Source of the DNA: a virus
DNA: 53,651 nt
Virus record (IMG/VR): IMGVR_UViG_3300046837_000247
Coordinates: 1 to 53,651 of that record
Reading direction: 5' to 3' (one strand)
Shown here: piece after piece, positions 13,672-22,122 of the stretch
How the letters are laid out: every line of letters begins with the position of its first letter
Position numbering within the stretch: position 1 is the stretch's first letter
The notes under the pieces: generated by a model
What the model saw: only the letters and a program-made list of their open reading frames with translations
What the model was told of the DNA's origin: nothing
Databases searched by the model: none
Made by a program: the position numbers and the translations under genes

Positions 13672-15810
13672 ATGAGCCAGAAGACACGCACCGAGCTGAT
13701 CGCCTCCTACGGGTACGGCGACGAGGCGGCCAGCCTGGCCGAGGCGCCCGCGCCGCCCAACCCCGAGCCCGCCGAGGCCGGCGACGAGGGCCAGATCCTT
13801 GCCGCCATCGAAGCCGCCATCGCCGCACAGGAAGCAGACGAGGATGTGGCCACGGACCCAAACGACGCCAAGACCTTGGACCTGTTGAAGCAGGCACTGG
13901 AGGCACACCTAGCGGACGTGGCAGCAGAGGCCCCACAAGCGGCGCCTCCCGCCAAGGCAGCACCGCCCGTGGGCACCCCTAAAGGGCCGGCCAAGCCAGC
14001 GGCGCACGCAGCGGCTGGCGTGTGCACGATGTGCGGCGGCAGCGGCAAGACGAGCGAGGGCAAGGTCTGCGCGATGTGCAACGGCAGCGGCAAGCTAGCC
14101 CTGACGCCCGGCCCGGAGGCGCCGGGGAAAGCCAAGATGCCAACCCAAGCACAGGCCGACAAGAAAGGCCCGGAAAACGGCGACGTCTGCCAGAACCAGG
14201 ACTGCGGGCACACGGCCGCGATGCACGCCAACGAACAGGGCGGCGACAACGTAGGCGCGTGCACGGCGCCGGACTGCAAGTGCCCGAACTTCCAGACGGA
14301 AGAAGAAGCGTCGTCCGGTGAACCCGGCACGCCCAACCTGCAGGCAGCCATGCCCGGCACACCGCCTGGCGCGGCGCCCACCGAGGGCGAGCCCAAGACG
14401 CAGCAGAACGCACCGCCGCCAGTCGAAGGAGGAGAAAACATGGGCGCATCGTTCGTCATTCCCGTGGGCATCATCGAGGGCCAGGAGACGGGCGACGGCA
14501 GGATGATCGCGCCGGGCGCCCTCACGTGGCGCGAGCCGCCGATGCCGCTCATGCTGCTCACGACCAGCCCGCACGACCCCAGCGGCATGTCGCCCAACGA
14601 CCCGGCTGTGATCGCCGGCCGCATCGACAGCCTCGAGCGCGTCGACGGCGAGGGCGGCACGCAGGTGATCTGCGCCAAGGGCTTCTGCCTGCCCAACGAG
14701 GACGGCCAGCAGCTGGCGCAGCTCTGCGAGTCGATGGGCCGGCTGGGCGTTAGCGGCGACGTGGCCGTGGACGCCACCGAGATCACGGGTGTGGAGATGG
14801 ACCCGGATATGCCGGGCCTGCCGCTGAACATGAACGAGCAGATCACCGAGGGCACCATCATGGGCTTCACGGCCTGCCCGTTCCCGGCGTTCGAGGGCGC
14901 CTACATGGTGCTGGGCGACGGCACCGAGGAGGCGCCCGCGGCCATAGCGCAGCGCAGCCCCGAGAAGTCGGCGGAAGCCAAGCAGACGCCGCCCCTGGCC
15001 GCCTCAATCCACTTCATGGCTTACGAGGAGTGCGTGCCCTGCCAGGAGGGCTTCGACATCATCACGGCGGCCGGTGGCCCGGTGCGCCCGCCCGCGGCGT
15101 GGTTCGCAGACCCGGACTTCGTGGTGGGAGACGACCGGCTGGTGGAGATCCTGGACAAGCGCGGCAACGGCGACGCCTACGCCTGCCCGCTCACCGTCAC
15201 CGAGGATGGCCGGGTGTACGGGCACATCGCCCCGTGGGGCGTCTGCCACACCGGCAAGCTCGGCACGTGCGTGACGGCGCCGCACACGACCACCGACTAC
15301 GCCTACTTCCGGCTGGGCGAGATCCAGACGGCCGAGGGCGAGCACATCAAGGTGGGCAAGCTGACGGCCGACGTAGGCCACGCCACCACACAGCCGGGCG
15401 TCATGGGCTTCACGGCTCCCGAGGCGATCGCCCACTACGACAACAGCGCCCTGCAGGTGGCCTACGTAAACATCGGCGAGGACGAGTTCGGCATCTGGGT
15501 GGCCGGCGCCGTGGCGCCCACGGCCACCGAAGAGCAGGTGCAGAAGCTCCGGGCATCGAGCATCAGCGGCGACTGGCGCGGCATCGGCGGCAAGCCTGAG
15601 CTGGTGGCGGCCCTGTGCGTGAACCAGCCGGGCTTCCCGCTGGCCGTCGTGGCGCACGGGCAGCAGGCGCTGGTGGCTGCCGGCGCGTCGGTGATGGCGC
15701 ACCTGAAGGACCCGCGGCCCAGCGCCACGGGCCTGCCTCAGTGGGCCGAGGGTCCGCTGCTCGAGCTGGCCGCGCAGCGTGCGCGCGAGCGCGTGCAAGC
15801 ACTCGGCTAA
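13672..15810 (+). CDS. Prohead (capsid maturation) protease with zinc-finger N-terminus
   Basis: A 712-residue protein starting at ATG 13672 after ATAGGAGG. Residues 1-115 are acidic/Ala-Pro rich. Residues 118-143 hold two DnaJ-type CxxCxGxG knuckles (CTMCGGSGK and CAMCNGSGK). Residues 173-207 hold a second Cys/His cluster (CQNQDCGH ... CKCPNF). Residues 257-450 look like the protease domain. Residues 463-640 (ITAAGGPVRPPAAWF ... GRVYGHIAPWGVCH) match the C-terminal block common in actinophage maturation proteases. ITAAGG at 463-468 and LVAAG at 667-671 may be self-cleavage sites. It acts inside the prohead on the scaffold domain and on itself. An internal start at 14440 may give a short form. 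Confidence 0.82.
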   Translation: MSQKTRTELIASYGYGDEAASLAEAPAPPNPEPAEAGDEGQILAAIEAAIAAQEADEDVATDPNDAKTLDLLKQALEAHLADVAAEAPQAAPPAKAAPPVGTPKGPAKPAAHAAAGVCTMCGGSGKTSEGKVCAMCNGSGKLALTPGPEAPGKAKMPTQAQADKKGPENGDVCQNQDCGHTAAMHANEQGGDNVGACTAPDCKCPNFQTEEEASSGEPGTPNLQAAMPGTPPGAAPTEGEPKTQQNAPPPVEGGENMGASFVIPVGIIEGQETGDGRMIAPGALTWREPPMPLMLLTTSPHDPSGMSPNDPAVIAGRIDSLERVDGEGGTQVICAKGFCLPNEDGQQLAQLCESMGRLGVSGDVAVDATEITGVEMDPDMPGLPLNMNEQITEGTIMGFTACPFPAFEGAYMVLGDGTEEAPAAIAQRSPEKSAEAKQTPPLAASIHFMAYEECVPCQEGFDIITAAGGPVRPPAAWFADPDFVVGDDRLVEILDKRGNGDAYACPLTVTEDGRVYGHIAPWGVCHTGKLGTCVTAPHTTTDYAYFRLGEIQTAEGEHIKVGKLTADVGHATTQPGVMGFTAPEAIAHYDNSALQVAYVNIGEDEFGIWVAGAVAPTATEEQVQKLRASSISGDWRGIGGKPELVAALCVNQPGFPLAVVAHGQQALVAAGASVMAHLKDPRPSATGLPQWAEGPLLELAAQRARERVQALG
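14425..14442 (+). promoter_or_regulatory. Internal ribosome-binding site and ATG in the protease gene
   Basis: GAAGGAGGA (14425-14433) is followed six bases later by an in-frame ATG at 14440 (codon 257). The site is as good as any real start in this genome. Initiation here would yield a 456-residue protease lacking the acidic and zinc-finger part. Confidence 0.5.
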
Positions 15811-16025
15811 ACGCCCTCGCACAAAGTCTCGGCGGATCGCTGTCAAGCGAACATTTATGTTGGCTTGCTAGTGCGGTTTTCGGCTGCGGGGTTTCCGCAA
15901 AGGCCCTGCAAAGGCACAAAGTCCAGAATCGGCGTTTAGTAGAATTCGTGTACGGCGCGGAAGAAGTTACCCGCCGTGCGGACCTTGACAACTGCATAGC
16001 CCGAGCGCTGAAAGGAGGGCCAGCC
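15811..16025 (+). other. Intergenic segment, AT-richer, possible promoter
   Basis: A 215-base gap between the protease and metallohydrolase genes with visibly lower GC between about 15840 and 15960. TAGAAT at 15940-15945 could be a -10, but no clear -35 lies 17 bases upstream. The frame of the downstream gene stays open through the gap without a good start. A promoter for the 16026 gene or a relic of a lost gene are both possible. Confidence 0.35.
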
Positions 16026-16589
16026 ATGGCCCGTGACAGCCAGCGGTCGAAGGTGTACGCAGCGGAGCGTGCCGCGTTCCCGCAGCGCAACGAAAACCTG
16101 ACCACCGCAGAGGCGCAGGCGATAATCGACAAGTGGTCGTCCAGCGCCTACCTACGCAAGCGCTACCCACGTGCTGCGTACCCACTGGAAGTACGCGATG
16201 GCCGCGGTCGCAGGAACGCCGCCTACCTGGGGCACTACAGCCCGAGCGAAAACGGCTACCTAAGCCACGGCCGCTACGCCATTGCGATACCGAAGTGGGG
16301 GCGCTCCAAGTGGGTGCTAGCCCACGAGTTCGCGCATCACCTCGTCGGCATGAGGGATGGTGCGTGGCACGACTGGAAGTTCGTCGAGGCATATCTGTAC
16401 GTCGTGCGGGTGTTCCTCGGCAAGGGCACTGAAGAGACGCTCAAGGCCGAGATGAAGGCCCGGCGCGTGAAGTGGCGCAAGCCAGTGAAGCGCCAGATGA
16501 CGGACGAGCAACGGCAGGCTGCCCGCGAGCGAATGCTCGCGATGCACGCCACCGGAGCACTCAGCAAGAAGAACGGCCCCGACGCCTAA
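16026..16589 (+). CDS. Putative zinc metallohydrolase (TIGR04338-like)
   Basis: A 187-residue protein starting at ATG 16026 after AAGGAGGG. The opening RDSQRSKVYAAERAAF, the central IAIPKWGRSKWVLAHEFAHHLVG with HExxH (H100, E101, H104), and a further downstream His/Asp region match the actinobacterial TIGR04338 putative metallohydrolase family. Zinc would be bound by the two HExxH histidines. The C-terminus is basic with ERMLAMHATG. It sits alone between the protease and capsid genes, so a host-interaction role is as likely as capsid maturation. Confidence 0.72.
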   Translation: MARDSQRSKVYAAERAAFPQRNENLTTAEAQAIIDKWSSSAYLRKRYPRAAYPLEVRDGRGRRNAAYLGHYSPSENGYLSHGRYAIAIPKWGRSKWVLAHEFAHHLVGMRDGAWHDWKFVEAYLYVVRVFLGKGTEETLKAEMKARRVKWRKPVKRQMTDEQRQAARERMLAMHATGALSKKNGPDA

Positions 16590-16605
16590 ACGCCGAGGCC
16601 GCAAC

Positions 16606-16857
16606 CTACCCTACACACACGCAGAATGATAGCCGCTCGGGCTGTGCAGTTGTTTGGTCTGCGCTACGGCGCCCGGCGTCGGGACGCACCGCCGCCCGGC
16701 GGTCTGTGCCCAGCCGGCGCTCGACCTCGGCCAGCGCCACCAGCCACTCGCCGGTCGCCCGGTGGGCCAGCTCCTCGGTTGGATTGGTCTCTAGCGGTCT
16801 CATGGCGGGCATCCCGCGCAGAACCTCGAGCGCATCACCGGCGATGATCTCAGCCAC
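16606..16857 (-). CDS. Hypothetical protein, possible truncated DNA methylase remnant
   Basis: An 83-residue minus-strand ORF starting at GTG 16857, overlapping the stop of the upstream minus gene. The first 18 residues (AEIIAGDALEVLRGMPA) look like the start of phage DNA methylases, which normally continue to a TSPPY motif. Here the sequence instead goes to an unrelated helical, Arg-rich region, with MRPLETNPTEELAH as a possible separate start. It may be a deletion remnant fused to another gene. Function unknown. Confidence 0.45.
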   Translation of the reverse strand: MAEIIAGDALEVLRGMPAMRPLETNPTEELAHRATGEWLVALAEVERRLGTDRRAAVRPDAGRRSADQTTAQPERLSFCVCVG

Positions 16858-17029
16858 GGGTAGCCTCTGGCCACACCACGCCATCGGTCTCGGCTGCGGC
16901 CTTGATGGCCTCCCGCATGCAGGCGTCCTTGGCCTTCTCTGCGTCGCCGAAGTGATCGACCCACACCTCGGCGTTGTAGGCTCGCCAGGCGTCGCGTATG
17001 GCTGCGGGGCTGGGGCTGGGGCTAGGCAT
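16850..17029 (-). CDS. Small hypothetical protein
   Basis: A 59-residue minus-strand protein starting at ATG 17029 after GAAGGAGG. Its leader reads ACCCGAACCCGAAGGAGG, a minus-strand copy of the start-associated repeat. Helical with a Ser-Pro repeat at the N-terminus and alternating acidic/basic residues. Co-transcribed with the next minus gene, which it overlaps by 8 bases. Confidence 0.55.
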   Translation of the reverse strand: MPSPSPSPAAIRDAWRAYNAEVWVDHFGDAEKAKDACMREAIKAAAETDGVVWPEATRG

Positions 17030-17185
17030 CGTGGCCTCCTTCGGGTTCGGGTCTGCACATCTTAGCGCCACCCGTGCTACGCTTGCGACATCGGCGCCAT
17101 AGGCGCAACGCCCCGCACAGTAGGCCATCGGCCCCGCGGAGCTTAGGTTCTACATACCTTTCGAGCACCGAAGGAGCCGATCACG
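17030..17185. promoter_or_regulatory. Divergent promoter region before the capsid gene
   Basis: This 156-base gap separates the minus-strand pair from the major capsid gene. Reading minus, CTAAGATG, then GACCCGAACCCGAAGGAGG, leads to ATG 17029. Reading plus, TAGGTT (17144-17149) and TACATA (17151-17156) are -10 candidates before the site GAAGGAG and ATG 17186. Good -35 boxes are not evident. A late, strong capsid promoter is plausible here. Confidence 0.5.
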
Positions 17186-18937
17186 ATGGATGCGATTCGC
17201 GAGCTGCTAGGACGGCTCAACGCGCTTACCGCGGAGGAGCTTGCGGACCTCCGTCAGAAAATCACAGAGGAGTTCAACGGCCTCGAGCCGGCCGACGGCG
17301 AGCAGGTAACGCCCGAGATCGCGCAGGCCATGACCGAGCTACGCGAAGCCGCCGACCAGGTCCTGGCCGAGAGCGGCGCACGCGACGAGGCGCAGGCGGC
17401 GGCCGAACAGGCAGCCGAAGCGGCACGCGAGGGCGTGCGCGCGCTGGCGCCGCCCGAGGAGCCCGAGGCCGAAGCCGAGCCAGAAGAGGCAGAGCCCGAG
17501 CCCGAGGCAGAGCCGACGGGCGAGACCGAGGCAGAGGCCCCACAGCCCGAGCCCGTGGCCGCCAGCGGCCAGCGCCTCGCCAGGATGGCGCAGCGCCAGG
17601 CCAAGGCCGCGCCCAGCCCCGAGGTATCCGTGCCCGACACCAAGCGTGGCACGCTGGTAGCAGCTGGCTCGCTGTCAAGCTCGCTCCCACAGGGCAGCGA
17701 GATCCACACGCGCGGCGAGCTGGCCGAGGCGTTCTGCGACACGCTGCAGCGCCTCTCCCGGCAGGGGCCGGCTAAAGGCAACGTCCTAGTTGCCTCCTCG
17801 ACGTTCGAGTACCCCGAGGAGCGGCGCCTGACCGAGGACCCGTTCCGCAACACCGAGATGGTGCTGCGCGAGTGCGGGCCGGCGGCCAAAGGCATCGACC
17901 CGGCGACGGGCGCAGAGGCCCTCGTGGCGACCGGCGGTATCTGCCTCCCGGTGAACGTCGACTACGCCGTGCCCACGTGGGCGACGGCGGAGCGGCCGGT
18001 GCGCGATGCGCTGCCGGCGTTCCAGGCGACCCGCGGCGGCATCCGCTTCGTCATCCCGCCGGACATCAGCACGTGGGAAGCCGCGACAGGGATCTGGACC
18101 GAGGCGACGGACGCCTCGCCGGGCGTCGAAGTGAAGCCCGTTGTGGCCCTGACGTGCGGGACCGAGGAACTCGTCTACGTCGAGGCCATCTCGACCCGGC
18201 TGGGCTTCGGCAACATGCAGAGCCGGTTCGCTCCCGAGCAGGTGGCGGCCAACACGGACGTGGCCATTGCGGCTGCGGCACGGGTGGCCGAGAACAACCT
18301 GCTCAACCTGATCGCAGAAACGTGCGTGAAAGGCGTCACGGCCGGCACGGCCTCGCAACTGGGCACGGTGCGGGAACTCCTATCCTCGGTGCTGCCGTTG
18401 CTCTGCAGCCAGCAGAAGCAGCTGCACAGGCTCTCCGACGACCAGGCGTTCTCGTTCATCCTGCCCCGCTGGCTCCGTAACGAGATCAAAGCGGACCTGG
18501 CCCGCGAGGCGGCGCACGTCTACGCACCGGGCCGCGATGCGCTGTGCGTATCGGACGCCGACGTGGACGCGCTGTTCGCGCCCTACAACGTGCGGCCGAT
18601 CTGGCACTTCGACGGGCAGACGGCGGCGGTGGAAGGCGGCGTGAGCCAGATCTTCGTCGCCCCGGCCAAAGCGGCCATCAAGCCGTTCCCGACCAAAGTG
18701 GTGGGCTACTTCTTCGTCGAGGGGGCCATCCAGTTCCTCGACGCGGGACGGCTCGACCTCGGCGTGGTGCGCGACAGCACCCTGGACGCCACGAACGACT
18801 ACGAGACGTTCGTGGAGACCTTCGAGGGCATCGCGAAACGCAGCTACGCCAACGGCGCGCTCCAGACGGTGATGACCTTCGAGTCGACCGGCACGGCTGC
18901 GGCGCCCCTGGACATGAAAGGCAAACCGCCCGCCTGA
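17186..18937 (+). CDS. Major capsid protein (HK97-type) with fused scaffold domain
   Basis: 583 residues, start ATG 17186 after GAAGGAG. Residues 1-155 form a delta/scaffold domain: helical N-terminus, then a Glu-Pro-Ala rich acidic stretch. LVAAG at 157-161 is the likely maturation cut, leaving about 422 residues of HK97-fold shell protein. The shell part has TFEYPEERRLTEDPFRN, the RFVIPPDISTWEAATG core and FILPRWLRNEIKADLA helices, typical of actinophage capsids. Protease upstream and connectors downstream support the call. Confidence 0.9.
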   Translation: MDAIRELLGRLNALTAEELADLRQKITEEFNGLEPADGEQVTPEIAQAMTELREAADQVLAESGARDEAQAAAEQAAEAAREGVRALAPPEEPEAEAEPEEAEPEPEAEPTGETEAEAPQPEPVAASGQRLARMAQRQAKAAPSPEVSVPDTKRGTLVAAGSLSSSLPQGSEIHTRGELAEAFCDTLQRLSRQGPAKGNVLVASSTFEYPEERRLTEDPFRNTEMVLRECGPAAKGIDPATGAEALVATGGICLPVNVDYAVPTWATAERPVRDALPAFQATRGGIRFVIPPDISTWEAATGIWTEATDASPGVEVKPVVALTCGTEELVYVEAISTRLGFGNMQSRFAPEQVAANTDVAIAAAARVAENNLLNLIAETCVKGVTAGTASQLGTVRELLSSVLPLLCSQQKQLHRLSDDQAFSFILPRWLRNEIKADLAREAAHVYAPGRDALCVSDADVDALFAPYNVRPIWHFDGQTAAVEGGVSQIFVAPAKAAIKPFPTKVVGYFFVEGAIQFLDAGRLDLGVVRDSTLDATNDYETFVETFEGIAKRSYANGALQTVMTFESTGTAAAPLDMKGKPPA

Positions 18938-18980
18938 TCGGATACAGGCAAACGGGTAACGGCAAAGGAGGGAGATCGGT

Positions 18981-20330
18981 ATGGCAGCGAACATGGCGAT
19001 ACCTGTACCGACCATCCCTCCACAGCCGCCGCAGCTCAGCCTGCTCAACAGTGCCGTCAGGCCCGACGATGCGACGGACCCGACGATCGGCACGGACCTG
19101 GAGCTTGTCTCCGGGGACCAGCAGGCTCTGCTGCGGGAACAGGTGCCGGACCTCTACGCGGAGCTACAGCGGCGGCAGGGCGAGGCGTGGGTAAGGGGCA
19201 TTACGTATGCACCCGAGTCCCACGCCGCCGCCGCTGTGCGCGACCCGTGCGACCTGACGTCGGTGGACCTGCCGGCGCTGCCGGCGCCGACCATCGAAAA
19301 AGCGGTGATCAAAGCAGGCGGCGCCCTAGCCGAAGAAGAATTCGAATACGTTGTAACCGCGATCAACGCCAACGGCGAGACTACGGCATCGGCCGTAGTA
19401 GCAGCCACGCCGGCCGGTGCCTCCAAATCCGTCACGCTGACGGTTTACAAGATCGGCTCGGCGGGCGTCAAATACCGCTTCTACCGCTGCAAAGCCGGCG
19501 TGAAAAAACCGCTGCGGATCAAAACGAAAGCGGTCACGGCCGTGAACCCGTACACGCCCGCGGGCGAAGGCACGACGTTCACGTGGACGGACATTGGCGA
19601 AGCAGAAGAAGCCGGCAAAGAAGCGCCCGCGGAAAACAAATCGGCGGGGCCGGGCGGCTACACCAACCTGGGTCTCATCACGGCGGTGCCCTACCTGATC
19701 CGCGTGACCGACCAGTGCTCGACGTTCGCCTTCGAGGCGCGCGACTTCAAGGGCCGCGCGCTGCGGCTGCTGGAGAACGCGCAGCACCAGGCGATCGAGA
19801 AGGAGTTCTGGACGGGCGCGCAGGCGATCAAATCGACATGGCCCAACCACTATCTGGCCCAGGAAACGGGCCTGACCGAGCTGGAAGCCGGGAAAAAAGT
19901 GAGCCCTACGCGCGGGCTGCAGCTGCTACAGGATGCCCTCGACACCGGCTTCGGCGGCCAGGGCATGATCCACGTGCAGAAGCAGACGGCCACCAACCTC
20001 ACAAAGGTGCGCCGGGTGGGCAGCATGATGCTCGACATGTTCGACAACATCGTGGTGCCAGGCGCGGGCTACCCCGGCACAGGCCCCGACAAAGGCGAAG
20101 GCGGCGGCGGCAAAGCACCGGGCGCCGGCTGCGCCTACATGTTCGCCTCAACGCTCGTGATGGTGCGGGCCGAGAAAGAGGGCACGGTGTTCCCCGACAC
20201 CTTTGCCGAGGCCGTCGACTGGGGGCAGGGTGGGTTCCCCAACACGATCCGCTTCTACGCCGAGAAGTTCGCCGTGGCGTACCTGGACAACAGCGCGCGC
20301 TACTGCGTGGAAGTGAAACTCGAAGAATGA
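18981..20330 (+). CDS. Capsid-associated protein with Ig/FN3-like insertion
   Basis: 449 residues, start ATG 18981 after AAAGGAGGG. The flanks (RVTDQCSTFAFEARDFKGRA, SPTRGLQLLQDAL, IVVPGAGYPGTGP, VFPDTFAEAVDWGQ) resemble the protein that follows the major capsid gene in many actinophages. Residues ~102-215 are an inserted FN3/Ig-like domain (EYVVTAINANGETTAS ... YRFYRC) with AAA/GAA codons, whereas the flanks use AAG/GAG. Probably a minor shell or surface protein displaying the Ig domain outside the head. Confidence 0.72.
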   Translation: MAANMAIPVPTIPPQPPQLSLLNSAVRPDDATDPTIGTDLELVSGDQQALLREQVPDLYAELQRRQGEAWVRGITYAPESHAAAAVRDPCDLTSVDLPALPAPTIEKAVIKAGGALAEEEFEYVVTAINANGETTASAVVAATPAGASKSVTLTVYKIGSAGVKYRFYRCKAGVKKPLRIKTKAVTAVNPYTPAGEGTTFTWTDIGEAEEAGKEAPAENKSAGPGGYTNLGLITAVPYLIRVTDQCSTFAFEARDFKGRALRLLENAQHQAIEKEFWTGAQAIKSTWPNHYLAQETGLTELEAGKKVSPTRGLQLLQDALDTGFGGQGMIHVQKQTATNLTKVRRVGSMMLDMFDNIVVPGAGYPGTGPDKGEGGGGKAPGAGCAYMFASTLVMVRAEKEGTVFPDTFAEAVDWGQGGFPNTIRFYAEKFAVAYLDNSARYCVEVKLEE

Positions 20331-20355
20331 GCAACCGAGACAAGGAGCCTGACCG

Positions 20356-21606
20356 ATGACCGTAGTCACACCAGGCGCGAGCGTCTTCGTCAAGGCATTC
20401 CGCGTCAGCCAGTTGACCGAAGAAGGCACCATCGCCCCCGGCGCCGTGACCGTCACGACCAAAGACGGCATGAAACTGAACATCGCGCCCTCGATGCACA
20501 CGGGCGCCGACATCGCCATCGAGAACGCTGCCGGTGACCTGGCCACGCTGGCCAAGCACGGCGACATGATCAAGTTCTACACCGTGCAGCTGGAGCTGGC
20601 GAAGCCCGACCCGCAGATTGAGCAGATGTGCTGCGGTGGCACGCTGCTGGGATCGAGCGCGGCGGCGCTGGGCGAACCGGGCGCCCCCGCCGTGGTTTCG
20701 CAGAAAACGGAAGGCACGATCCTCGAAGGTTTCGTCGGCTACCGCACGGCGCAATACAACGTCTACGGCGAGAGCAAAGCCACCGTTGAAGTGCTGGGCG
20801 CGAAAACGAACGCCTCCAACACCAACACGGCCATCGTGACGCCCACGGGCGCAGCGGCTACGGCCATCGGCTACCGCATCTACGGCCGCAGTCCCGCCGC
20901 CGGCCAGTTCCTCGGCAACGTGCCGAACATCGCCAAACCGAAACTGAAAAAAGCGGTGGCGATCAAAGGGCTGAAAAAAGGCACGCCGCTGGTGATCGAA
21001 GTGGAAACGGTGACGGTAGGGATCCCCGGCGGCACCTACCTCGTGACCGAGGCGGCAGCAGAAGGCAAGGCCGTCGTCAAGGTGGTGGGCTACGTGCCCA
21101 TCGGCGCATCCTCGGCCACCGTCGAAATCGTGAACGAAACGGAAAACGCCGCTGAATTCAAAATCGGCGAATTCAAAGCGGTGTTCTGGGACACGGGCAG
21201 CATCGTGCCCAACGGCAACGTCTCGGAAACGGACACCACGGGCGGCGCGGGCGAAAACCTGGGCGTGAGCGCCCCGTTGCTTGGCCCCGTAGGCCAGCCC
21301 AACGGCGTGAGCATCGAGGCGTGGAGCTACAACTACGTGGAAGGCGCCGTGAGCCAGACGCTGCCCTACTGGTGGTGGGTGCTGCCGAGGGTGCGGCACA
21401 TGCACATCGCCGCACGCGACCTCAACAACGCCAACACGGCCACGCTCATGGAAGGCATCGGCGTGGGCAACACGGGCTGGGGCACGGGGCCAAGCGGCGA
21501 ATGGCCGGCCAGCACCTTCTCTGCCGCGAGGGCCTGGCAGCGGCTACGGTGCGGCGCCGAGGTCGTGCCGGAACCGTCCTACTCGCCGCAGTACGCGACG
21601 GTCTAG
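20356..21606 (+). CDS. Minor capsid/structural protein with Ig-like insertion
   Basis: 416 residues, start ATG 20356 after AAGGAG. N-terminal ~110 residues and C-terminal ~140 residues (LPYWWWVLPRVRHMHIAARDLNNANTA) look like one structural protein. Residues ~115-275 carry Ig-like sequence (IGYRIYGRSPAAGQFLGNV) related in pattern to the insertion in the previous gene, again with AAA/GAA codons. Paired with 18981 as capsid-shell accessory proteins. Confidence 0.65.
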   Translation: MTVVTPGASVFVKAFRVSQLTEEGTIAPGAVTVTTKDGMKLNIAPSMHTGADIAIENAAGDLATLAKHGDMIKFYTVQLELAKPDPQIEQMCCGGTLLGSSAAALGEPGAPAVVSQKTEGTILEGFVGYRTAQYNVYGESKATVEVLGAKTNASNTNTAIVTPTGAAATAIGYRIYGRSPAAGQFLGNVPNIAKPKLKKAVAIKGLKKGTPLVIEVETVTVGIPGGTYLVTEAAAEGKAVVKVVGYVPIGASSATVEIVNETENAAEFKIGEFKAVFWDTGSIVPNGNVSETDTTGGAGENLGVSAPLLGPVGQPNGVSIEAWSYNYVEGAVSQTLPYWWWVLPRVRHMHIAARDLNNANTATLMEGIGVGNTGWGTGPSGEWPASTFSAARAWQRLRCGAEVVPEPSYSPQYATV

Positions 21607-21617
21607 ACGTAGCCGTG

Positions 21618-22109
21618 CTAGCTAGCTTGCTTGCGGGCGTCGCGCCTCCGGGCGTAGCGCCCGCGCTCAAGTTCAGCACGGCGAGCCTTGCGTCGCTGCA
21701 ATTCCTCGGGCGTTGCTGGGGTCGCGTTTTCGCGGCGTGTCTGCTCGCGCGCGAGGGCACGCGCACGCTGTGGACCCGAGGACAGGTTGCGCGCCAGGTT
21801 GGCGGCGCGTTCCTTTGGGGTTTGCGGAGCCGGTCGTGGGCCGTAGATGCGCTCGCTGTTTTCAAGCGTCTTGATCTTGTGGCAGTTCGCGCACAGCAGT
21901 TGATACTCGCTTGGGTTGGCTGCAATCAGGTCGTAATAGCGTCGGGTGCCGTGTTTGATGCCAGCACGGCGCTCGGCGTGGCCGCCGCCGTTGACATGGT
22001 CAATCTCAAGCACTCGCGGGTCACCATTTCCGCAGCGCACGCAACACCCGCCCATTTCGCGGAACGCGTCAGCTCTACGGTTTATGTTCATCTGGCGTCG
22101 GTCGCTCAC
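21618..22109 (-). CDS. HNH endonuclease, free-standing, opposite strand
   Basis: 163 residues from GTG 22109. CVRCG ... LEIDHVNGGGHAERR ... YQLLCANCHKIKT is a clear HNH site with two CxxC zinc knuckles; EIDHVN supplies the first His and the CANCHKIKT block the last. The C-terminal third is an Arg/Glu/Ala-rich helical DNA-binding tail. It lies between two plus-strand head genes and is transcribed against them, typical of a mobile homing endonuclease. GTG is favoured over ATG 22091 because TAGGGT lies exactly seven bases upstream (leaderless). Confidence 0.82.
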   Translation of the reverse strand: MSDRRQMNINRRADAFREMGGCCVRCGNGDPRVLEIDHVNGGGHAERRAGIKHGTRRYYDLIAANPSEYQLLCANCHKIKTLENSERIYGPRPAPQTPKERAANLARNLSSGPQRARALAREQTRRENATPATPEELQRRKARRAELERGRYARRRDARKQAS

Positions 22110-22122
22110 GTGTCCCACCCTA
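22110..22122 (-). promoter_or_regulatory. Leaderless-type -10 for the HNH gene
   Basis: On the minus strand TAGGGT (22122-22117) is followed by seven bases and GTG 22109, with no Shine-Dalgarno. It has the same spacing as the plus-strand starts at 5713, 46403 and 50165. It lets the HNH gene be expressed independently of the late plus-strand operon. Confidence 0.5.

Noticed and set aside
19187-20359. 390-codon plus-strand ORF overlapping the capsid-associated gene
   Set aside because: Arg/Gly/His-rich shadow in another frame; the 18981 gene has the ribosome site, the fold motifs and high GC at third positions.
19999-21405. 468-codon minus-strand ORF
   Set aside because: Shadow of the 20356 gene; no ribosome site and very biased His/Arg/Phe composition.
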